A program made the translations under genes and the position numbers. Under the pieces are notes generated by a model, which searched no databases, was not told the DNA's origin, and saw nothing but the letters and a program-made list of their open reading frames with translations. Below are positions 1-6,211 of a stretch of 6,211 bases of DNA, piece after piece. The DNA lies in the NCBI GenBank assembly GCA_021823905.1, contig JAKALX010000236.1:1-6211 (forward strand). Direction: 5' to 3'. Source of the stretch: Chloroflexota bacterium. GTDB lineage: Bacteria; Chloroflexota; Dehalococcoidia; Tepidiformales; Tepidiformaceae. How positions within the stretch are numbered: position 1 is the stretch's first letter; each line of letters opens with the position of its first letter.

Positions 1-234
1 CATGCGCAGGCTGAAGTCGCCGACCTGGGACCACTTGATGTCGCTGAGGATGGCGGTGTGCCCGCCGAGGTGGAGGAAATCGTGGAGGACGAAGAAGAAG
101 AGGACGAACGGCGTGCCAATCGAGATGACGCCGACGAAGTCACCCTTGCGCGGCATCATTCGCCCGAAGAAGGTGAGCAAGAGGAAAAAGCCCGCCGGGA
201 TCGCCGCGAGCAGCCAGGCCTGTTCAGCTCCCAT
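1..234 (-). CDS. nuoL: NADH-quinone oxidoreductase subunit L, N-terminal 78 residues (cut by window edge)
   Basis: NuoL is the largest antiporter-like membrane subunit of complex I, at the distal end of the proton-pumping arm. Only the first 78 residues are here; the frame is open to base 1, so the gene continues outside the window. The protein starts MGAEQAWLLAAIPAGFFLLL, a hydrophobic first membrane segment. A short charged loop (GRMMPRKGDF, about residues 24-33) follows, then a second hydrophobic segment (about 34-54), then an outward loop ending GDFSLRM, the usual beginning of the NuoL core. The ATG at 234-232 lies 18 bases after the nuoK stop. The only Shine-Dalgarno-like sequence is AAGGGG at 252-247, about 12 bases upstream, which is rather far. 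The call rests on N-terminal style plus position after nuoK. Other antiporter-like subunits (NuoM, NuoN) are the alternative, but they do not normally follow nuoK directly. Confidence 0.88.
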   Translation of the reverse strand, partial: MGAEQAWLLAAIPAGFFLLLTFFGRMMPRKGDFVGVISIGTPFVLFFFVLHDFLHLGGHTAILSDIKWSQVGDFSLRM

Positions 235-252
235 GCGTTCTAACGGCCCCTT

Positions 253-561
253 CTACCACTTCATGGTTGCCGCTTCGTCCACGTTGCTCGTGGCGCGGTT
301 GCGGAACAGGCGGATGACGATCGCGAGGGCGAGACCGACTTCCGCGGCGGCGACGGTGATGACAAACACCGCGAAGATCGCGCCCGTGACCTTGTTCGGG
401 TCGAGATAGGCGGCGAACGCGATGAAGTTCAGGCTGACGGCGTTGAGCATCAGCTCGACGCTCATGAGCACCAGCACGGCGTTACGCCGTGCGAGCACTC
501 CATAGACTCCGAGGGAAAAGATGATGGCGCTGAGGACGAGGTAGTTCTCAAGCGGAACCAT
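253..561 (-). CDS. nuoK: NADH-quinone oxidoreductase subunit K
   Basis: This small membrane subunit of complex I is homologous to MrpC and forms part of the proton path between NuoH/J and the antiporter-like subunits. It has 102 residues, the normal family size, starting MVPLENYLVLSAIIFSLG. Three hydrophobic helices are visible (about residues 4-22, 28-50 and 58-85). The two buried glutamates needed for proton transfer are present: Glu36 in VELMLN and Glu74 in AAAEVGLALAI, matching Glu36 and Glu72 of the E. coli protein. The start is ATG 561-559, two bases after the nuoJ stop. The frame stays open far upstream into nuoJ, but the conserved MVPLE start fixes the real N-terminus. The tail after residue 86 (RNRATSNVDEAATMKW) is a short charged extension. 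Confidence 0.96.
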   Translation of the reverse strand: MVPLENYLVLSAIIFSLGVYGVLARRNAVLVLMSVELMLNAVSLNFIAFAAYLDPNKVTGAIFAVFVITVAAAEVGLALAIVIRLFRNRATSNVDEAATMKW

Positions 562-563
562 GG

Positions 564-1066
564 CTAGTCGCCGTCCTCCTGCCGAGCAAGGATGATGGCC
601 CCGACCAGGGCTACCAGCAACAGAACGGAGGCGATGACGAACGGCGCGCCGAAGTCGACGAACAGCCTCTGGCTGATGAGGTTGAGGTCGATCTGCGCCG
701 GCTTGTCGCTGAGGTTCCCGGGCCAGGTCGTCTTGAGCGCGACGATCACCAGGAGCGCGCCCAGGACCCCGCCGACGATGAGCGCCCAGGGGGCCTGCGT
801 GCCGTTCACCCGCTCCGGCTTCCCGCTCGCATCGACCCGTGTGAGCATCAACGCCAGCAAGATGAGGACCGTGACGGCGCCGCCGTAGATGAGGAACTGG
901 ACCAGGGCGAGGAACTCGACGGTGAGGAAGACGTACATCGCGCCAACGCCGCCGAGGCTGAGGATGAGGAAGATCGCGCTGTGTATCACCGAGCGCGAAA
1001 AGACGACGCCGGCCGACGTGCCGACGATTGCCGCGGCAAAGATCCACCAGAGCACTTCGGTCGCCA

Positions 1067-1067
<1 letters not shown>
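564..1067 (-). CDS. nuoJ: NADH-quinone oxidoreductase subunit J
   Basis: NuoJ is a membrane subunit of complex I sitting between the quinone-site subunit NuoH and NuoK; one of its helices changes shape during coupling. The product is 167 residues, close to the usual 165-200. Five hydrophobic segments can be traced, at about residues 4-23, 28-48, 52-76, 93-112 and 138-162. The family-typical third segment reads VEFLALVQFLIYGGAVTVLI (50-69), with Tyr61-Gly62-Gly63 at the conserved bulge position. The last helix, from APFVIASVLL (141-150) to GAIILAR, is also typical. The start ATG 1067-1065 shares one base with the nuoI stop (TGATG), so translation is probably coupled. The nearest Shine-Dalgarno-like GGAG is about 11 bases upstream, inside nuoI. 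The gene ends at TAG 566-564. No anomalies seen. Confidence 0.95.
575..580 (-). promoter_or_regulatory. Candidate ribosome binding site for nuoK (AGGAGG, long spacing)
   Basis: AGGAGG on the minus strand is the strongest Shine-Dalgarno match I noticed in the window. It lies inside the last codons of nuoJ, with 13 bases between it and the nuoK ATG at 561-559, which is longer than the usual 5-9. The codons between contain no alternative in-frame start. It may still serve nuoK, or may simply reflect the Gln-Glu-Asp codons of nuoJ. Confidence 0.4.
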
Positions 1068-2679
<1,612 letters not shown>

Positions 2680-2683
<4 letters not shown>

Positions 2684-3813
2684 ACCGGCGTCCCCTGGAC
2701 CTGGCGATACGTCCCAACCAGCCCCGACGTCTTCTTCGGCCGGCGGATTGCGCGCGCGATGATGATTCCGACGAGCAACGCCGCGCCCAGCCCGCTCGTC
2801 ACGAAGAGGAGTTCTTGCGGCCAGTCGTAGACGAGGATGAAGCCGTTCATCAGCAGTTGGACGAGCGCGAGCGGGAGCAGCACTTTCCAGCAAAACGCCA
2901 TCAACTGGTCGATCCGCAGGCGCGGCACCGTTGTGCGAACCCAGATGATCGCCGCGATCCAGACGACGCTCTTGATCAGCGTCAGCGTGAGCTGCCAGCC
3001 CCAGCCCCAGTCGCCGCCTTTCGGATATTCCCAGCCGCCAAGGAAGATGACCGAGCCGAACACGCTCCAGGCGATCATGGAGGCATATTCGGTGAGCTGG
3101 AACATGGACCAGCGGATGCCCGAGTACTCGACGAAGTAGCCGCCGGAGATCTCCGATTCCGCCACGGGGATGTCGAACGGCGCGCGGTGCAGCTCGCTCA
3201 GCATCGCCGTGAAGAAGATCAGGAAGGCGAGCGGCTGGAGGAGGATGAACGGGCGGTAGTGCTGCATCGCGGCGATGGCGTCGAGGTCCAGGGTGCCGGC
3301 GATCATTGCCACGGAGAGCAGGCTCATGACGAGCGGGATCTCGTAGCTCACCATCTGGCCCGCGGCCCGCACGCCGCCGAGGAGCGCGAACTTATTCCCC
3401 GAGCCCAGGCCCGCCATCATGATCCCCACGATGTTGAGGCCGAGCACGGCGAAGACGTAGAACAGGCCCATGCTCAGGTTGCGCACGCCCCAATCCTGCG
3501 CGAACGGGAGCACGGCCAGCACCATCAGCACGGGGATGAAGGTGAGGTACGGCGCGAATTCGAACACCCAGCGGTCGGCGGCCGCCGGCCGGATGTCCTC
3601 TTTCGCAATGAGCTTGAGGGAGTCGGCGATCGCCTGGAGGAGGCCGTAGGGGCCCGTCCGCATCGGGCCCAGGCGCATCTGCATGCGCGCGACGAGCTTC
3701 CGTTCCCCGTAGGTCCAGTACATCACGAAGACCGTCATTACGAGGACGACGATGACCACGCGGATGATCGCGTCGAGCCAGCTGTAGCCGAAGAACGGAT
3801 CGCCGAAGGTCAC
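2680..3813 (-). CDS. nuoH: NADH-quinone oxidoreductase subunit H (GTG start)
   Basis: NuoH is the membrane subunit that, with NuoB and NuoD, forms the quinone-binding chamber and links the peripheral and membrane arms. The product is 377 residues, within the usual range (about 325-370, slightly long). About eight or nine hydrophobic segments are visible. Signatures are GERKLVARMQMRLGPMRTGP (36-55), DSLKLIAKEDIRP (64-76), the loop ELHRAPFDIPVAESEISGG (207-225) with its conserved acidic residues, and VEYSGIRW (228-235). I place the start at GTG 3813-3811, which overlaps the nuoD stop as GTGA and has GAGG seven bases upstream. The upstream part of this frame runs through nuoD and shows no NuoH character; no in-frame ATG sits near the expected N-terminus. 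A basic cytoplasmic tail (RRPKKTSGLVGTYRQ, 357-371) ends the protein. The stop overlaps the nuoI start. Confidence 0.96.
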
Positions 3814-4961
3814 TTGTCCACCTCGCCGAGGACGATGTCGAGCGACCCGAGGATGATGATCGCGTCGGCCACATAGGTGCCGACGACCATCTCGCGCAGG
3901 GCCGAAAGGTTGCAGAACGAGGGGCTCCGGAGCTTCATCCGGTAGGGCTTGTTCCCGCCGCGCGCCATCGCGTAGACGCCGTACTCGCCCTTGGTGCCCT
4001 CGTAGCGGAAGTACGCCTCGGCGTTGTCGATCCGGAGGGTCTTCGGCAGGTCGGGATTGAGGACGAGGCCGCCGGGCATCTGATCGAGGCATTGCTCGAT
4101 GATCCTGGTGCTCTGGTACATCTCGCTCAGGCGGACGAAGAAGCGGTCGAAGATGTCGCCCTGCCTGCCCACCGGGATGTCGAACTTGAGGCGATCGTAG
4201 ACGCCGTAGGGCTCGGCCTTGCGGATGTCCCAGGGAATGCCTGTCGCGCGGAGCACGGGACCGGTGATGCCGAGGGCGATGGCGCGCTCGGCCGTCATCG
4301 GCGCGAGATCGCGGCAGCGCTCGACGAAGATCTCGTTGCCGGTGAGCAGCCCGTCCAGGTCTTCGAGGCCCTGGTTGATCGAGCCGAGCAACCAGCGAAC
4401 GCGCGACTCGAAGTTGTCGGGCAGGTCCATCGCGACCCCGCCGATCTTGATGTAGGTCGGGAACATGCGGTCGCCCGCGACCTCTTCGAAGAAGTCGTAG
4501 ATGCGTTCGCGCTCGCGCCAGGCATAGACGAAGGACGTGCCGAAGGAGCCGACGTCGGCGCCGAACGCGCCCAGGAACATGAAGTGCGAGTTGATCCGCG
4601 AAAGCTCCGCCATGATGACGCGGATGTACTCCGCGCGCTCCGGGACCGTGACTCCCGAGATCTTCTCCACCGCATAGCAGTAGGCGGCCTCGCAGGCCAT
4701 GCCGGCCAGGTAGTCGGTCCGGTCCCAGTAGCCCATCGCCTGGCGGTAGTCGTTGTTCTCGCTGAGCTTCTCCAGCCCTCGGTGGAGGTAGCCGATGTAC
4801 GGCTCGCAGTCGACGACCATCTCGCCGTCGATCGTGAGGACCATGCGGAAGACGCCGTGGGTGGCCGGGTGCTGGGGGCCGATGTTCACGGTCATGTCGA
4901 CCGTGTTCAGGCTGGGGTCTTCGAGTTTCGAAACGAGGGCGGGTTCGGGCCAGCGTGTCAT
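3810..4961 (-). CDS. nuoD: NADH-quinone oxidoreductase subunit D
   Basis: NuoD is the 49-kDa-type peripheral subunit of complex I that, with NuoB, forms the quinone-reduction site; it descends from the large subunit of [NiFe] hydrogenases. It has 383 residues, normal for an unfused NuoD. The beta-hairpin loop IGPQHPATHGVFRM (27-40) carries His35, equivalent to the quinone-contacting His38 of Thermus Nqo4. Tyr84 in RTDYLAGM corresponds to the quinone-headgroup tyrosine (Thermus Tyr87). GYLHRGLEK (57-65) and the C-terminal SLDIVLGEVDK are also typical. The hydrogenase-type NiFe cysteines are absent, as expected for NuoD. The start ATG 4961-4959 shares one base with the nuoC stop (TGATG), with only a weak G-rich run upstream, so translation probably depends on coupling. 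The stop at 3812-3810 overlaps the nuoH GTG. No anomaly seen. Confidence 0.97.
   Translation of the reverse strand: MTRWPEPALVSKLEDPSLNTVDMTVNIGPQHPATHGVFRMVLTIDGEMVVDCEPYIGYLHRGLEKLSENNDYRQAMGYWDRTDYLAGMACEAAYCYAVEKISGVTVPERAEYIRVIMAELSRINSHFMFLGAFGADVGSFGTSFVYAWRERERIYDFFEEVAGDRMFPTYIKIGGVAMDLPDNFESRVRWLLGSINQGLEDLDGLLTGNEIFVERCRDLAPMTAERAIALGITGPVLRATGIPWDIRKAEPYGVYDRLKFDIPVGRQGDIFDRFFVRLSEMYQSTRIIEQCLDQMPGGLVLNPDLPKTLRIDNAEAYFRYEGTKGEYGVYAMARGGNKPYRMKLRSPSFCNLSALREMVVGTYVADAIIILGSLDIVLGEVDK
3818..3824 (-). promoter_or_regulatory. Ribosome binding site for nuoH, deciding the GTG start
   Basis: On the minus strand GAGGTGG lies just upstream of GTG 3813-3811, with seven bases between the AGG and the start. 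It is inside the last codons of nuoD (GEVDK). With the GTGA stop/start overlap it supports GTG initiation and translational coupling of nuoH to nuoD. Confidence 0.7.
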
Positions 4962-5497
4962 CAGAAGGTGAACCCCGCGCTGCTGTCTTCGATCCCCTGC
5001 TTGATGTCCGCCTTCTGCAGCGGGTGCGCCTTGAGGAGCGGGTGGATGTGCAGGTCCTCCTCCAGGAGGAGGTTCTTCAGGTTCGGGTGGCCATCGAAGA
5101 CGAAGCCGAACATCTCGTGCGCCTCGCGCTCGTGCCAGTCGGCGGCCGGATAGAGGCTCACAAGGCTGGGCACGTGCGGGTGGCCGGCCTCCGTCGGAAC
5201 CGTCACCTGCAGGGCGTGTCCGTGCGTGAACGAGTAGAAGGCATACTTCAGCGCCATGCTCTCGACGAGGTCGACACCGGTGATGTTGCGGAGGAAGTCG
5301 AACTTGAGATCCTTCGCGTCGCGCAGCCCCTGCACGAGGGCGAAGAGATGCTCCGGCGCGACCGTCACGTCGAGGTCGGTCTTCGTCTCGCCGATTTCGA
5401 CGGGAACTTTCGGGAGAAGGCGCTGGATCATGGCGCCGAGGGAGGCGTTCGGAACCTGCTGACCGACCGGGTAGGGCAACGTCTGTTCCTGCGTCAT
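4961..5497 (-). CDS. nuoC: NADH-quinone oxidoreductase subunit C
   Basis: NuoC is the 30-kDa-type peripheral subunit that binds NuoD and stabilises the connecting module; it holds no cofactor. The product has 178 residues, a normal size for an unfused NuoC. The family signature is at 121-144: WHEREAHEMFGFVFDGHPNL followed by KNLL. Here the usual acidic residue of the E-R-E-x-x-D-M-F-G signature is Glu128 instead of Asp. The stretch after it, LEEDLHIHPLLKAHPL (145-160), corresponds to the family's 'P-E-D-W...PLRKD' region but is altered. The start ATG 5497-5495 overlaps the nuoB stop (ATGA), and the stop shares a base with the nuoD start. nuoC is separate from nuoD, unlike the fused nuoCD of enterobacteria. 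It carries no low-complexity extension. Confidence 0.95.
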   Translation of the reverse strand: MTQEQTLPYPVGQQVPNASLGAMIQRLLPKVPVEIGETKTDLDVTVAPEHLFALVQGLRDAKDLKFDFLRNITGVDLVESMALKYAFYSFTHGHALQVTVPTEAGHPHVPSLVSLYPAADWHEREAHEMFGFVFDGHPNLKNLLLEEDLHIHPLLKAHPLQKADIKQGIEDSSAGFTF

Positions 5498-6069
5498 CCG
5501 ACCATCCGCTTGTCTTCCATGATCTTGCGCTGGAGCGCCAGCAGGCCGTCGATCAGGGCTTCGGGCCGCGGCGGGCAGCCGGGCACGTAGACGTCGACCG
5601 GGATGATCTTGTCCACGCCCTGGACAACACGATCGTACTCCGTGTAGGGGCCGCCGTTGGTGGCGCAGGCGCCCATCGAGATGACGTATTTAGGATTCGG
5701 CATCTGCTCGTAGAGGAGCTTGATCGCCGGCGCCATCTTCTTCGTGACCGTGCCCGAGACGATCATCACGTCGCTCTGGCGCGGGCTGGGGAAGGGCACG
5801 ATGCCGAAGCGGTCGAGGTCGTGGTTCGCCATGAACGTGCCGATCATCTCGATCGCGCAGCAGGCGAGGCCGAACGTCATCGGCCAGAGCGACGACTTGC
5901 GGCTGACCGCGAGGAGCGCGTCGACGGGCAGCTGGGCGACCCCGGGCAACACGATCTTGTAGACGGCCCGCGCCTGTGGCGGTTCTACCGGGAGCAGGCG
6001 TTCAGGCTCGGCGCCGTAGTCGGGCACGTAGGGCGGGATGGCGGGATTCGCGGCTTGCTTCTCGCTCAT
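5494..6069 (-). CDS. nuoB: NADH-quinone oxidoreductase subunit B
   Basis: NuoB carries cluster N2, the last [4Fe-4S] cluster, which hands electrons to quinone at the NuoB/NuoD/NuoH interface. The product is 191 residues. All four N2 ligands are present: adjacent Cys70-Cys71 in LACCAIEM, Cys135 in SMGACATNGG, and Cys165 in VPGCPPRPE. I start at ATG 6069-6067, which overlaps the nuoA stop (ATGA) and has GGAG five bases upstream. A GTG nine codons further up (6096) is in frame but lies inside nuoA and lacks a comparable site. The first 45 or so residues (to about AVYKIVLPG) are a Pro-rich, poorly conserved N-terminus before the core, which begins near LLAVSRKSSLWPMTFG. The stop TGA 5496-5494 overlaps the nuoC start. 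Confidence 0.97.
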   Translation of the reverse strand: MSEKQAANPAIPPYVPDYGAEPERLLPVEPPQARAVYKIVLPGVAQLPVDALLAVSRKSSLWPMTFGLACCAIEMIGTFMANHDLDRFGIVPFPSPRQSDVMIVSGTVTKKMAPAIKLLYEQMPNPKYVISMGACATNGGPYTEYDRVVQGVDKIIPVDVYVPGCPPRPEALIDGLLALQRKIMEDKRMVG

Positions 6070-6211
6070 TTCCACTCCAGCACGCCGCGGCGCCACGCAT
6101 AGCCGAGGCCGAGCGCGAGCACACCGACGAACACGAGCATCTCGTAGAAGACGAATTTCCCGAAGCTGAGGAAAGTGACCGCCCAGGGGAAGATGAAGAC
6201 GGTTTCGACGT
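6066..6211 (-). CDS. nuoA: NADH-quinone oxidoreductase subunit A, C-terminal 47 residues (cut by window edge)
   Basis: NuoA is a small three-helix membrane subunit of complex I near the quinone chamber. The window holds its last 47 residues, read in frame from base 6209 to TGA 6068-6066; the start is outside the window. The visible part begins VETVFIFPWAVTFLSFGKFV, matching the conserved (D)VET-x-F-[LI]-[FY]-P-W-A motif that leads into the second membrane helix. A third hydrophobic segment follows (EMLVFVGVLALGLGYAW), and the protein ends WRRGVLEWK, the common aromatic/basic NuoA C-terminus. The frame is open at the edge with no start, which is why it is easy to miss. The stop overlaps the nuoB start by four bases. 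Confidence 0.94.
   Translation of the reverse strand, partial: VETVFIFPWAVTFLSFGKFVFYEMLVFVGVLALGLGYAWRRGVLEWK
6075..6078 (-). promoter_or_regulatory. Ribosome binding site for nuoB, deciding its start
   Basis: On the minus strand GGAG precedes ATG 6069-6067 by five bases and lies inside the last codons of nuoA (LEWK). It supports the ATG over the in-frame GTG at 6096-6094. Confidence 0.7.

Noticed and set aside
235..255. nuoK TAG stop followed by six in-frame codons and the nuoL ATG in the same frame, a possible readthrough K-L fusion
   Set aside because: Sharing a frame has a one-in-three chance, and no readthrough signal is apparent. Separate nuoK and nuoL are the rule.
2684..2893. Longer NuoI start adding 70 residues upstream
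   Set aside because: That stretch is the end of nuoH read in another frame. MKGIVKGLGVT is a normal NuoI N-terminus and has a ribosome binding site.
2815..3876. 353-codon plus-strand frame opposite nuoH
   Set aside because: Antisense shadow caused by high third-position GC. The product is His/Asp/Glu/Arg-rich with no domain character, while the opposite strand encodes a clear NuoH.
4092..5153. 353-codon plus-strand frame opposite nuoD and nuoC
   Set aside because: Same shadow effect; it spans two real genes and resembles no family I know.
6066..6096. Longer NuoB start at GTG 6096
   Set aside because: It would lie inside nuoA. The ATG at 6069 has a good GGAG and the same ATGA overlap pattern used elsewhere in the operon.

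Overview
The window is a stretch of a bacterial respiratory complex I (NADH-quinone oxidoreductase, NDH-1) operon. Every gene lies on the minus strand, so transcription runs from the right end to the left. The order is nuoA (3' end only), nuoB, nuoC, nuoD, nuoH, nuoI, nuoJ, nuoK, nuoL (5' end only). Both edge genes are cut by the window, not broken. The genes are packed almost without spacers: six of the eight junctions overlap by 1 or 4 bases, one has a 2-base gap and one an 18-base gap. No promoter, terminator, RNA gene, mobile element or CRISPR array is visible, as expected for the middle of a long operon. No stretch above 300 bases lacks a gene.

The DNA is GC-rich, with strong G/C bias at third codon positions. 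This produces many long antisense shadow frames. nuoC and nuoD are separate genes, unlike the nuoCD fusion of enterobacteria. nuoE, nuoF and nuoG, which encode the NADH dehydrogenase module, are absent from their usual place between nuoD and nuoH. An A-B-C-D-H-I-J-K-L order occurs in several lineages with an 11-subunit-type complex, including many Chloroflexota and some Firmicutes. GC content and NuoI style make me lean towards Chloroflexota, but that is inference, not demonstrated.

The products form one machine. NuoB, C, D and I build the connecting module, where electrons pass through clusters N6a/N6b (NuoI) and N2 (NuoB) to quinone at the NuoB/NuoD/NuoH interface. NuoH, A, J, K and L are membrane subunits that couple quinone reduction to ion translocation. 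The catalytic and cluster-binding residues I could check are intact.

The unusual element is nuoI. Its product is 538 residues, against roughly 160-180 for ordinary NuoI. After an intact two-[4Fe-4S] core come about 370 extra residues. These hold four copies of a charged, probably helical-hairpin module (core K-[VI]-R-A-[KR]-R-M-R-A-E-R), joined by Ala/Gly/Pro-rich linkers. The two middle copies differ by one residue in 79 but by about 15 bases in 237, so the protein sequence looks constrained. Since the NADH-module genes are missing here, a speculative role is docking of an alternative electron donor or a partner protein.
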